Counted from the first letter of the stretch, positions 1-11,573 are shown. The stretch: 64,000 nt of DNA from Siphonodentalium dalli (GCA_032622095.1 CP136061.1:86092324-86156323); one strand, 5' to 3'. Program-made: numbers and translations. Notes: generated from the letters alone by a model not told the origin.

Positions 1-59
1 AAATTTCATTAGCCAAATTCGAAAAAGATTAGCCATTGGCTAATTTGGCTACCGACAGC

Positions 60-940
60 GTGAACACTGTGTGGGAGTCGATTGGACAGATCTAGATTGC
101 CACACATGGTGTGTGAGCTGATTGGACATATGTGTAACAGTACAGCGTGTGTATCTGCGAGCTGACTGGACATATGTGTATTTGTACAGGTTGTGTGCGC
201 TATTTGGACATATATGTAGGAGCACATGGTGTGTGAGAGCTGGTTGGACATATATGTAGCTGTACACTGTGTGTGGGTCGTTTGGACATCAATATAGCAG
301 TACAGAGTGTGTGAGCTGATTGGACATATGTGTGGCAGAGCAGTACATGGTGTGTGAGCTCATTGGACATATGTGTAGCAGTACAGGATGAGTGTGAATA
401 GGACAAATATGTAGCAGTACATGGTGTTTGAGCTGATTGGATATATATGTAGCAGTGAAGTATGTGCGTGGGCTGATTTGACAAATACGTATCACTACAT
501 GGTGTGTTTGAGCTGCTTGGGCATATATGTAGCAGTACAAGGTATGTGCATGTGAGCTGATTGGACATATATGTAGCAGTAGATGGTGTGTGAGCTAATT
601 GGATATGTGTAGCAATACATGATGTGTGGGAGCGGATATGATATATATGTACCAGTACAGGGTGTGTGGGCTGATTGGATATATATGTAGCAGTGAAGTA
701 TGTGTGTAACACTACATGGTGTGTTTGAGCTGATTGGACACATATGCAGCAGTACTGGGTGTGTGCATGAGAGCTGATTGGACATATGTGTAGCAGTACA
801 GTGTGTATGTCATCTGTTTGGACATCTATGTAGGGTGTGTGCGAACCATTTGGACATCTATACAGCAAAAATGGTATGTGGGAGCTGACTGATTGGACAT
901 ACTTATAGCAGTACATAGTGTGTGCGAGCTGTTTTGATAT
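60..940. repeat. Minisatellite of about 36-45 bp units
   Basis: Degenerate tandem copies of a unit built on TGTGTGAGCTGATTGGACAT followed by ATGTGTAGCAGTACA-like sequence run through the interval. Unit length varies and many copies have small deletions. Long minus-strand reading frames (up to about 238 codons) arise here only because most units keep a multiple of three; they encode monotonous Cys/His/Tyr/Thr/Ser-rich repeats with no recognisable domain, so I do not call them genes. Confidence 0.93.
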
Positions 941-1316
941 CTAATTAGGCTGAGCCGAGTTTCCGCCAGGGGGAAATAAATTAGGCCGTATAAGGCGTAT
1001 TGGGGAAACGCCTTGCTTCGCCCCGTGTAGTCATATCACTGCACCTGCGATATTCATAAATCAATCCAAAACTATGTATAATCGTACAACACGAAAGCTG
1101 AGCCCTTTCCATCATTTTCGTGGGTGCATTTATATATTTATTTTATGGCCAGATACCATTAAACATGAAATTACGCACATCAGACCGTCGTCTGATTGCA
1201 GACTATTGAACAAGCTACGCATTGAAGAGTGTTGACAAAATTTGGAGATTCCGACAAGTAATTAAACACTTAATATCATCTACGATTCGACCTATACCGG
1301 GTATTGGATAACTATA
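941..1316. other. Unassigned spacer
   Basis: No coding region or repeat is recognised. A short GC-rich patch at about 990-1025 contains GGCG/CGCC inverted pieces that could form a small hairpin, but nothing ties it to a known element. Confidence 0.5.
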
Positions 1317-1346
1317 TTAAAGGTGGATTATCTCTTTGTAAACATG
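1317..1346 (+). mobile_element. MITE copy a, left end, interrupted by a Helitron
   Basis: TTAAAGGTGGATTATC and the following bases match the terminus of the TTAA-flanked MITE seen complete at 14808-15335 and 26505-27032. The match stops at AAACATG. It resumes for nine bases (TATTATATA) at 2363-2371, immediately after the CTAG end of the Helitron. The simplest reading is that the Helitron inserted into this MITE. The rest of the MITE is not recognisable downstream. Confidence 0.75.
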
Positions 1347-2362
1347 TCTCCTATATATTTTGAGAACTACGTAAATATATGTGTAAATATATGTGTATAT
1401 CTGTCCTCTATACACTCGAAAACGGCTGGACCGATTGGGCTCAAACTTCCCATCTAAGGGTAAAAACCCACGGAAATCGTCGTCGTGGCGTTTCGGAGAA
1501 GCTCAGAGCACCCGTTCTCCACTCTCAGTCACAAAACGGCACTGCGGGGTTAATCACGTGATAATTTAATGAGCGTTTGTATATGACGAGTCGCTATAAA
1601 AGAGCGTTTGTTTACAATTCAACGCAACGTTATCGCTCGAAATTTAGCATCGAAAAAATTTAATTTCTTTCATCAAAAACATAATTACGTGTTGCACTCT
1701 GTCATTTTAAGAATATGTAAGTATTACACACAGACACACCAAGTCTTAGCTTAAAATTTTGAAAAATAAGAGTTTTATCGACATAAATCGATTTTAATGG
1801 GAAATCCTATGTTAAAAGTTAGCATCGAAAAAATTTAATTTCTTCCATCTGAAACATAATTACGTGTTGGACTGTGTCATTTTAAGAACATGTAAGTATT
1901 ACACGCAGACACACGAAGTCTCAGCTTGAAATTTAAAAAAATAAGAGTTTTATCGACATAAATCGATTTGAATGCGAAATTCTATGTTAATAAATTTTAG
2001 GGCTCTGCGAGTGTTTGCAGCAGGGTCCATATTTGACAAATTCTACCTGATATATTTTGCTTTTGGAAACTGGGGATATCTAATTTCGTACTTAGGGCTT
2101 CCAAGGGACGGGGGAGATTTTCGTCGGGTCAGTTTGTCCGACTGAGGTGACCTTGACCTTGAAACGGGTACCCACATTGGACGATATCTCGGTCGTCAGC
2201 GGTGACATCGACGTGAAATTTGTTATGTATGGTCAACTCGGGACGGGAATATTTTTGTCTGGTTATATGATATGCCTGTACGGGGTTACCTTGAAAAACA
2301 AAAATTAATGGATCGACCAAAGCCATGGGACCAATGCCGCCAGTGGCGGGCTAATATGCTAG
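1347..2362 (+). mobile_element. Non-autonomous Helitron A (CCACGCCAGTGG hairpin family)
   Basis: It begins TCTCCTATATATTTTGAGA, closely matching the starts of Helitrons at 45887 and 49334. It ends with a short GCC/GGC hairpin followed by CTAG and a T, the canonical Helitron 3' pattern (TC at the 5' end, CTRR at the 3' end, no TIRs). The body shares the CGAAAACGGCTGG... segment with the other family members. Internally there is a tandem duplication of about 178 bp (about 1640-1815 and 1816-1995). No Rep/helicase coding is present, so it depends on an autonomous partner. The element sits inside a MITE fragment. Confidence 0.8.
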
Positions 2363-3021
2363 TATTATATATTTTATGAATAAGTGGTGTGACTTCTAAT
2401 GGTGATAAATGCATGGCAATATACATGTGTTAAAGTGAGACTCATTTTTCTAAACGACTGGAATTGACATATTGTTCATGTCGGAGGCTGCCTGTGTGCA
2501 CCCCCTCTCTCCACTGTTTGTTCTCATCACTGTCAAGTTGTCAACATGCCTCCTTATGTACAGGTTGTGGATGGCGTGGTTTGGGGTGGTAATGCGGAGA
2601 CTAAATAATGGGTATTGATCACCATGTATACATACCATATGCATATACCGTTGTACATGTATATATATTTGTAGGAATATACATATATACATTTTATGCA
2701 CCTGTGATTTCTATATGTATATGAGCCTACTCATCATTGTTCATAATTATTCATCTATATAATTTTTATTTGATAACATATATTGACATGAGTATGCTAT
2801 ATTTAAACTTGCATAAGCATTTCACGGATAAACTTCCTATTGATATAATTCCACCAAAAACTTGAATTCATATTTAGCAAAATGATATTCGTATTAATTT
2901 CCACGCATACGTATCGATCTTCCGCACGACAACATAAACATATGGCGACATTACAACAATTGAGAAATTTCCACTATGTCTGCAAATAGCATAACTTTGG
3001 GTGAGGTTCGGGATACCACCT
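2363..3021. other. Spacer with no recognised gene
   Basis: The first nine bases continue MITE copy a. The remainder is AT-rich with TATATG/ATACAT runs at 2640-2760. I see no coding region, repeat family or RNA gene in it. Confidence 0.5.
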
Positions 3022-3506
3022 AATACGCACAAGCTTGACTACCAAGAGATATCTTATCGGGGTCCACGATATGATGGCTCTTGGTATACAATCGCTTAAA
3101 ACACTTCTCCAAATATGTCCGTTATTTCGTCAAAGACACCTTTTCAAATATCTCCGTTATTTCGTTTATAAAAATAATTTCATATTTATATATTTCGTTC
3201 TATATTTCTCCCTATTTCGCTATTTCGCTGTATGTTCCTATTTCGAGTTTTCGTTCTATTTCGCTATTTCGCTGTATTTTCCTATTTCGATTTTCGATGT
3301 ATTTTCCTATTTCGCTTTTTCGTTTTATTTTATATTTCGATATTTCGCTATATTTGACATATTATGGGATATGGTATTATATGATACCCAACATTCTGAT
3401 ATTCAATCGAACATCACGTGCCTCCCGTGGTCGCGATTGTATACCAAGAGCCATCATATCGTGGACCCCGATAAGATATATCTTGGTAGTCAAGCTTGTG
3501 CGTATT
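3022..3506. mobile_element. Foldback element with about 74-bp inverted arms
   Basis: Positions 3022-3095 and 3433-3506 are near-perfect inverted repeats; the arms share CCAAGAGCCATCATATCGTG on the right and its complement on the left. The loop (about 3100-3420) is a low-complexity run of TATTTCG/TTTCGCTATTTCG units. There is no coding capacity: the open frames across the loop are by-products of the TTTCG repeat. The architecture fits a foldback or MITE-like element; I do not recognise the family and no clear target duplication is visible. Confidence 0.72.
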
Positions 3507-6500
3507 GCCTGGGGATACACATGCACACGATTTCGCGGCAAAATGGTCTCAAATAGAAGGAGATGAATTCGATCCCGATAGTATCCAACTTTGGAATAAA
3601 AATACATGCCAATATTTCTCGCCTACACAGGGTAAAAAATTATGCTCTCAAAAAATATATAATTCTCTATCTTCGGCCTAAATTGCAGAAGCCTTAACGC
3701 AAATTATGGAGATTTAAAAAATCTACGTTGTGATTTGAAAACAGAAGAAATTTGTTTGATGTTATAGTCCTAACAGAAATATTCAAAGTGCATAGTCCCT
3801 CAGATTTTTCACTTCCAGGATATCACCCCTTAGAATTCAAATCTCGACCTGACGGCGACGATGCCAGAGGCGGTGTTGGTATTTATATAAAGGAAAATCT
3901 TCAATATAAACCCAGACCAGATTTGACAATATTTATACCACACGTAATAGAAACATTATTTATAGAAATAAACCGAGGAGCGAACGATAATTATATAATA
4001 GGATGTATTTATAGACCAAAGGCCGACTTGGACAAATTTATGTTGAAATTTGATATGTTAGAACAATTGAACAATGCCAAGTCTTACATAATAGGAGACC
4101 TCAACATCGACCTCTTAAATTTCGACACGCATAAAAAAACTAACGATTTCATAAACAATGTCTTCACTAGAGGATTGGTGCCCATGATAACGAAACTTAC
4201 AAGAATGACTGAGCACTCTGCTACCCTAATTGATCACATCTATACCAACGAAGTACAAGCTGGTCACCAAACAGGGATAATTACTTGCGACATCTCCGAT
4301 CATTTCGGAATATTCCTCTCCGAATCAAACAAACACAAACCCATAAACCCCCTCATATAAAAGTCACGCACAGCAACTACAACCCTAATAATGTCAATAT
4401 TTTCAATTTTTTTTTTAAATCATGCAAATTCGACTCAGTTCTCAGTTGTAACTCCCCTGATAAGGCATATGAATTGTTTTTAGACATATATTTGAACGCG
4501 CATGATCTAGCTTTTCCTCTCATAACACGAAATATACCCAAAAAATATATAAAGCGCGAACCATGGATGACACCTGGACTAATAAAATCCTCTATTACTA
4601 AGCAAGAATTATACTCTAATAAACTGAAGGCACATTCAGAAACAAATACAATCGCATATTTAAATTATCGTCAATTATACAATAAACTAATAAGGAAATG
4701 TAAAAATGATTATTATTGCGATAGTCTAGAAAAAATAAGAATGATATAAAAAACACATGGAAAATTCTTAAAAACGCAATCAATAAAAATCAAAAATCAT
4801 GTAACTACCCTCAGACATCGAATGATAACGATACAGAGCTATCTGACCCGAACATAATAGCCGAAAAATTCAATGACTACTTTTCAAAAATCGGTCGAAA
4901 CACCAGCAACTCTATACACACTGAAAATGATGCAAATTTCACTGATTATCTTCGAAATAGGCAAATAAACGAATTCGAAATCGAACCTACATCGATACAG
5001 GAAATAATATTGACATGTTTTACTATGAAATGGAAAATGAGCAAAGATTACAACGGTATATCGACCGCACTTATGAAAGAGAGTATCTTCACAATAGCCC
5101 CACCACTTAAACATATATTTAATCTATCGTTTGAACAGGGAATATTCCCAATGAAAATGAAAATTTCCAAAGTAGTCCCCATTCCTAAAATAAATAACTC
5201 TAAGGAATTAACAAACTGCCGCCCAATCAGTATCCTGCCATCGTTCTCTGAACTACTTGAAAAAATAGTGCAAAAACGACCAGTAGATTTTCTAAATGAA
5301 CATGAAATCTTGTATAAACACCAATATGGATTTAGACCAAATCACTCAACTTTTCATCCGATTACGCACATTCTATACCATCTCGTTAAAACTAATGATA
5401 AACCGACACGGGATTCCACCTTAGCTGTATTTATTGATTTAAAGCATTCGATACGATCGACCACGACATACTGATATCGAAACTCGACCACTATGACATC
5501 AGGGGTGTAGCAATGTCATGGTTCCATAGTTATTTGAATGAGAAGAGGCAATACGTTGAATATAGTGGGATTACTTCTAACCTTATGAATACTTCCTATG
5601 GGGTCACACAAGGCTATTTTCTTGGACCGATTATTTTTTTAATATACGTGAATGATATGGTAAAATCTACAACAATGGACATTTTATCGTATGCCGATGA
5701 CACAACACTATTCACAAACGGTAAAGATGGCGAACTAGTACAAAGTTATGTCAACAATGAATTAGCCAATGTATCCGACTGGTGCTGCTGTAATAAACTC
5801 TCAATTAATATTAATAAAAGCAATGATATGCTTTTACACCCCCAAAACAATGACAAGTGGAATACTGTGAAATTAAAGCTAAATAACATTCAATTGAACC
5901 GAATAGGGAATCTCGGACGTGAATCCTCAACAAAATTTCTAGGTATCCACATTGATGAGAACTTGACACTAAAAAAGCACATATCCATAATCTGCTCCAA
6001 AATTATCACATGCAATCTACTGCATCAATAAGGTGAAACATTTTTTCCCAAGTAAAGCATTGAAAACATTGTACTATGCACTGATTCAAAGCCACTTAGT
6101 TTATGGTATCCGGAAGTCAAGAAAATGTTCATATTACAAAAAAGAGCAATGCGTATAATATGCAATAAGAAGTACAGGGGTCACACAGATCCACTCTTTA
6201 AAAGAGAGAATATCTTGAAATTATGACTTAAACAATTCCTCAATTTTCATGCATGACTGGTGTTATAACCGCCTGCCCGCGTCTTTTGGAATGATGTACA
6301 ACAAACGAGCAAAATCAACACCAAGACACCCGAATCCCGTACTGTTAGAACTACCTAGAACTGACTGGTCAGGAAAACTACCCCACCACATCTTCCCCAC
6401 AACATGGAACAACATGGAAAAAGACTATACATCTTGCCAAAGCAGTCACACATTGAAGAAGCGCTTATACAGATAGCCATGCTGAGAAATTACCCAGAAA

Positions 6501-6550
6501 ATGTACGCTGTAAAAACAAAGGATGTCCCGACTGTGCTCTATAAAAATAT
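3507..6550 (+). pseudogene. Decayed APE-type LINE (CR1/Jockey-like) ORF2
   Basis: Fragments in several plus-strand frames line up in the order of a non-LTR retrotransposon polyprotein. An N-terminal DPD...CQYFSP segment lies at about 3565-3625, and the AP endonuclease start (NCRSLN) at about 3680. The endonuclease continues at 3752-4360 (VLTE, GGVGIYI, GDLNID, the DHIYTN region, ISDHF). The reverse transcriptase is at 5010-6031 with NCRPISILPS, YGFRPNHST, VTQGYFLGP and YADD at 5690-5701. The C-terminus runs from 6249 to about 6543 and ends in a CKNKGCPDC cluster. Frameshifts at about 3755, 4340, 4750, 5455 and 6030, plus stops, make it non-functional. Family placement is by motif style only; a related jockey-type element is possible. 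Confidence 0.85.
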
Positions 6551-7737
6551 GAACATTCATTGTTATACTCGATGACATAATCATAATTCTACTCGAATAA
6601 TCTTCTTCATACAAGTGTTCACACTATCGCATTCTCATTCCTAAACATGCCCCTCATTACGATTTCTGACTATGACCCTATACCATTAGACATACATATA
6701 AACATTACATATATATGTAATACTGTTAATTTGAATTATCCCAAAACCTCACTCAACAAAAAGACTTTCCAACGATCTATATAGATAATTCCTATTGTGT
6801 TTACTTAACTACAGCCCCAGTCTGAGTAAACTCATACCTAAATATTCATTACAACATTGAATATTAGGTCTGACGGATAACATCGCTATCTCATTTCCAA
6901 GTCCTCGGGATTCCGTAATCTGATTGATTGCGTAAATTATTTTCCGTCCAATGAAACCGTATGGGTTGATAAACAAGTGTTAATGGGCGGAGACTCCCAT
7001 AATGTCACCTCTAAATATCACTCTGAACTCGACCTGTGACCTCTGCGGCTGAACTCCTCGACCTGTGACCGCGACGAGGTTTGCCGAATGCTCTAAATAT
7101 AGTAACACAGCGGAATTTCGAGGCTTGCAAATTCAACAGAGACAGAAAAAATTGCTTCGAAATTATATATTCGGTACGATTCCGATTAATTTGAAGGATG
7201 TGCTGGACCTGATAGATAGGCCTGCGTATGGTACCAACTTGGCCTCCCATAAATATAAATAGAACTTTACTCATGTCCGTGTATTTGAGTTACTTTATTG
7301 TAACATGGTTTGCAAATCGACAAATTATTTGCCGTAAAAAAAAAGTCATCTGAAAGTCAAACACCGAGGAAATGACTTAATTTTATGCTTTTTAATAGTT
7401 CTAAAGCATCATTTTTGATGACGACCTAATTTTTTGCTCTCGGATGCAGCTTTCCCGTTGATGCAGCGAGTTCATCTCCCGAAAAAAGAATAGTCGCACA
7501 CACGACAAATATTATCTTCTGTAAGTTTTAATGTCGCGACACAGGCATCTGTGGGTTGATGAGTCGGCGAAGCACAACAAATAACACGTGGGGACACCTG
7601 TCAATCATCGATGTATTTTTAAAAATCCGTGACGTCATTTTGGGGAAGCTCTTCGCTGAATAGAAATGGTTTTGGCTACATTAGCTCCAGACTATATATT
7701 TCAAATATAGAGTCGACGTTCACCCAGACTGCTACAG
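6551..7737. other. LINE 3' flank and unassigned spacer
   Basis: The first few hundred bases probably hold the 3' UTR of the preceding LINE, but no clear poly(A) or short-repeat tail marks its end. Around 7020-7075 the words GAACTC and CGACCTGTGACC are repeated. No gene is recognised. Confidence 0.45.
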
Positions 7738-8762
7738 CCCCTGTCACACTCAGGTCGGCGCTTGCATTGCGCTGCAAACGTATCAAAGCGCACACATAAA
7801 CGCACTAAGGTCTCCGAGAACCGATTGGTGACGCAGTGGACACTGGCTACGACGGTCGAGGGTCTCCGTGGTCGCCCATATTAGGCACCAGAGCGCCGCG
7901 CTTGTTTTATGCATGCACAAAACAAGCGCATGCAGAGGCTCTGCGTTCTGACCAAGGCGTAGTAAGCTTACTGCAGTTGCAGATGAATTATATATTGCTG
8001 TGACCACGATTAGCTTGTATCAGTCCTTGCTACGTCAACGGGGCGCTCATGTCGTTCGCGTTGCGCTGTCAGAGCGCCGCGCTTGTTTTGTGCATCCGCA
8101 ATTGCAGAGGAATTCTTGCTGCGACCACGAGTAGCTTGTATCCGTCCTTGCTACGTCAACGGGCGCTCATGTCGTTCGCGTTGCGCTGTCGTGGCGATGG
8201 TACTGCGCCTGGTCAGAACGCCGAACCTCTGCGCTTGTTTTGTGCATGCACAAAACAAACGCGGCGCTCTGGCGCTCAGAGGCGATCTCGGGACCCTCTC
8301 CCGTCCTAGCCAGTGTCAACTGCGTCACCAATCGGTTCTTGGATACCTTAGTGCGCTTTGCTCGGCGCTTTGATAATTTTACAGCGCAATGCAAGCCCCA
8401 GCCTGATCGCAGCGGAGTGTCATAGTGATTTAATCGGACAGCTAATCTATTGCGGATTGTTGGGTATATTCCCCACAAACTAAAAACTGACTATGACTGG
8501 AGAACGCAGGAGACGCTATTTATACTCTCCGCGCCCGCGCAGAGAGCGTTTTGCAAACGTATTGAGAACGTACTAGCATCACAATGACAGCGACTTGAAC
8601 GCAATAAGAGCGTGAGACTTGACAAAGTGGGAACGCAATAGGAGCATACTTTGTTTTAAAAGTTAGATAATTTTGGACAGTTTTCGGTGCTCCTCCTGCG
8701 TGTTACTCATATTTTGGTACTTTTGCAGCGCAGTGCAAGCGTCGACCTGAGTGTGACAGGGG
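7738..8762. mobile_element. TIR DNA transposon (about 1.0 kb, non-autonomous) with nested inverted repeats
   Basis: The left end CCCCTGTCACACTCAGG and about 20 further bases recur inverted at 8727-8762. Inside, a second, longer inverted pair (about 7760-7965 against about 8200-8400) shares ACCGATTGGTGACGCAGT and the palindromic GTGCATGCAC core. Two direct copies of a roughly 120-bp unit containing TAGCTTGTATC...CGTTGCGCTGTC lie between (about 7970-8190). There is no transposase coding. The superfamily is not assigned because a target-site duplication is not evident. Confidence 0.75.
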
Positions 8763-9014
8763 TTTAAAGATGGCGGTATCTCTCGCCTGAATCCGTTGTA
8801 ACAACAAAAAACTAAATATTTTGTTCTTAATATACCCATGGAACTGGAACCGAGGCTGTGCATATATTTTACAAAATCTGAAATGTTCGAAACATTCCCA
8901 CGGAGAGATAGTACATCTTCGATCTTACAATTCGTCTGGATTGGCTCACAACCACACCAATACTTTTTTTGTGATATGCCCTAAAAACTAGGTTCTAGAT
9001 AGTTTTATATATGA
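8763..9014. other. Unassigned spacer
   Basis: Nothing recognised between the TIR element and the first minus-strand Helitron. Confidence 0.4.
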
Positions 9015-9815
9015 CTAGAAGGTGACCCGACTTCGTCCGGGCTTTGACCTTGAATTGACCATTTTGAAGGTCAAGGTCAGGTGGGGTCACAATTTGACCC
9101 GTCCAAAACACTGCCCGAACAAAAGTACCCGACAAAAGTACCCGTCGAAATCCATCCGGTTTTACCCGATTTTACCTTGAATTGATCATTTTGAAGGTCA
9201 AGGTCAGTTCGGGGTCACAAACGTAACCCTATGTATCAAATTTCGTGGAAATCCCATCAAAATTCGCGATTTGACCTTGAATTGACCCGATTTCAAGGTC
9301 AAGGTCTCGTCACACGGGCAAATGAATAGGCTTATGAGACTCCCCATACGAAAGTATCCCTAGACACTAATTTTCATCGAAATCCCGTGATATTCGGTCA
9401 AGGTCACGTCGCACGGGCAAATTAATAGGCCTATGCCACTCCCCGACCGAAAGTAACCCCACATACCAAGTTTAATCGAAATCCCGTGATATTCGGGCGT
9501 TTGACCTTGAAATGACCCGATTTCAGGGTCAAGGTCACATCGCACGGGCAAATTAATAGGTTATTGCCACTTCTCGGCCGAAGATATCCCCACATACCAA
9601 GTTTCATCGAAATTCCGTGATATTCGGGCGTTTGACATTGAAATGACCCGATTTCAAGGTCAAGGTCACGTCGCACGGGCAAATTAATAGGCCTATGTCA
9701 CTCCCCGGCCGAAAATACCCCCACATACCAAGTTTCATCGAAATCGGCTCGGCCGTTTTCGAGTCCATCGATTACAGACACACACACAGACAGATCTTCC
9801 AAAATATATAATAGA
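9015..9815 (-). mobile_element. Helitron I (CCCGGACGAAGTCGGG hairpin family), first in a train of three
   Basis: Read on the minus strand it starts TCTATTATATATTTTGGAAG at 9815 and ends with a CCCGGACGAAGTCGGG hairpin and CTAG at 9015-9018, followed by T. The body holds about three tandem units of roughly 128 bp (about 9400-9770) with GTCGCACGGGCAAATTAATAGG, and many TCAAGGTCA/TGACCTTGA words. No coding. Its 5' end abuts the CTAG end of Helitron J with no intervening bases. Confidence 0.85.
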
Positions 9816-10305
9816 CTAGCCGATGAGCCCGACGTTGTCCGATCTATTCAAAAACCAAATTTCAAGTCGATAGCTCTACCAGTTTCCTAGATCTGGTCTG
9901 CGCATGCGCGAAACCGGCGTCGCACGGGCTCGGCGACCCGATAAAATTCGTATCCGGGGCAAGATACATTCACATACCAAATTTCAAGTCGGTAGCTCCA
10001 CCCGTTTCCGAGATCTGGTCTGCGCACGCGCGAAGCTTGCGTCGCACGGGCTCGGCGACCCGATAAAATTCGTATCCGGGGAAAGATACATTCACATAGC
10101 AAATTTCAAGTCGATAGCTCCACCCGCTTCCGAGATCTGGTCTGCGCATGCGCGAAGCGGGCGCCGCACGGGCTCGCCAATACGACAACGACGACCGCCT
10201 GGTCAAACTACACACACGTACCAAGTTTCGTCCCGATCGATCGAGAATCGTAGATTTGTATAAATGACATACAGACAGACAGAGGTCTTCAAAATATATA
10301 TGAGA
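9816..10305 (-). mobile_element. Helitron J, middle of the minus-strand train
   Basis: The minus-strand 3' end is CTAG at 9816-9819 preceded by an imperfect CCCGAC/GTCGGG-type hairpin. The 5' end reads TCTCATATATATTTTGAAG at 10305. Internally it has tandem copies of a roughly 117-bp unit containing TCTGCGCATGCGCGAAGC and AAATTCGTATCCGGGG. Open frames across it (up to 119 codons) follow the repeat period and encode nothing recognisable. Confidence 0.82.
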
Positions 10306-10875
10306 CTAGCCGATGAGCCCGACATTGTCCGGGCTATTCAAAAACCAAATTTCAAGTCGATAGCTCTACCCAGCCCGACGTTGTCCGAGCTATTCAAAAA
10401 CCAAATTTCAAGTCGACAGCTCTACCCGTTTCCTATATCTGGTCTGCGCATGCGCGAAGCTGGCGTCGCACGGGCTCGGCGACCCGATAAAATTCGTATC
10501 CGGGGCAAGATACATTCACATACCAAATTTCAAGTCGATAGCTCCACCCGTTTCCGAGATCTCGTCTGCGCATGCGCGAAGCTGGCGTCGCACGCGCTCG
10601 GCGACCCGATAAAATTCGTATCCGGGGCAAGATACATTCACATAGCAAATTTCAAGTCGATAGCTCCACCCGTTTCCGAGATCTCGTCTGCGCATGCGCG
10701 AAGCGGGCGCCGCACGGGCTCGCCAATACGACAACGTCGACCGCCTGCTCAAACTACACACACGTACCAAGTTTCGTCCCGATCGGTCGAGAATCGTAGA
10801 TTTGTATAAATGACATACATACAGACATACAGACAGACAGACAAACAAACAGAGGTCTTCAATATATATATGAGA
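10306..10875 (-). mobile_element. Helitron K, last of the minus-strand train
   Basis: The 3' end is CTAG at 10306-10309 with a clean AGCCCG/CGGGCT-type hairpin at about 10317-10336. The 5' end is TCTCATATATATATTG at 10875, preceded on the minus strand by A, the expected A/T insertion context. The body has the same 117-bp units as Helitron J. The first roughly 60 bases of the 3' region are duplicated at about 10375-10430. Confidence 0.82.
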
Positions 10876-10916
10876 TTATACATGTAGTCTGCACGTGTGT
10901 GTGGATATGAAATACA

Positions 10917-11573
10917 AGTCATCTATGCAATTATTTATAGTGATACTTGTTTCAAGGGGTAGCAGGAAGACAGCCCGATAGGGCTAGGCTAAACCCCAAC
11001 AATATATACAGCATGTACTTTATTATATGTTAAAGGTACTCAATCCGAACAGAGGGTCCCCATCTCAACAGATTCCAACAACAACAATCCGATCAGAGGG
11101 TCTTATATTACTATTTCTTTGGCTTTGGGGGTAAACATATTTGATTCGAGTCGATGAACCCATCAAACAAAGCTCAGAGTTATTAGATATTGATTTTTGA
11201 AATTTGTTAGTTTCTCGAGATGAGTACTAATAATTGCCGTCAGTTTCGTAACCTGCGCGAGATGTGTACACCAAAACACAATTCAAACAGACAAGGATGG
11301 ATAACTCTAAAATCAAGAGGTAATAATAACGCAATTTTGACTAGGTTCTGGGCCAGAAAGTATTCCCGATAATGAAAAATAATAGATTTCTAAAATCGAT
11401 ATCTAACAAATCTGAGCTTTGATGGGTGACTTCCTCGACTCGAATCAAATATTTTTGACCCCCAAAGCCATTGAAATAGTAATTGAGAGGAGTTTTATCG
11501 GATTGAGTACCTTTAATGCCATTGTATTATTCATGTGTATATTGTAAATAAATTATCCTATCCTATCCTATAG
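10917..11573 (+). mobile_element. LINE 3' end fragment with (TATCC)n tail, split by a MITE
   Basis: The stretch with AGCCCGATAGGGCT hairpin and CTAGGCTAAACCCCAAC (10950-11000) resumes at 11517 and ends in TTGTAAATAAAT followed by three TATCC repeats. This is the style of a CR1-like LINE 3' UTR and short-repeat tail. The foldback MITE at 11030-11516 interrupts it. The tail abuts the interior of MITE copy b, suggesting the LINE fragment inserted there. The family call is inference. Confidence 0.55.
11030..11516. mobile_element. TTAA-flanked foldback MITE (about 487 bp)
   Basis: Left end TTAAAGGTACTCAATCC and right end GGATTGAGTACCTTTAA (one C/T-rich difference aside) are inverted copies. The similarity extends about 170 bp into each arm (for example TTTGATTCGAGTCGA left, TCGACTCGAATCAAA right). 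No coding. TTAA at both edges suggests a TTAA target duplication, as in piggyBac- or Kolobok-type elements. Confidence 0.75.

Noticed and set aside
200-916. 238-codon minus-strand open frame
   Set aside because: It lies wholly in a minisatellite whose unit is mostly a multiple of three, and overlapping frames are also open; the protein is a monotonous repeat.
3035-3566. Two overlapping plus-strand frames of 160-173 codons
   Set aside because: Both are driven by TATTTCG repeats and by the arms of the foldback element; no domain.
8049-8478. Overlapping frames of about 60-103 codons on both strands
   Set aside because: They fall in the GC-rich inverted repeats of the TIR element; openness on both strands is a composition effect.
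9904-10809. Arg-rich frames of 70-181 codons on both strands
   Set aside because: They are the 117-bp Helitron repeat read in open frames on both strands.
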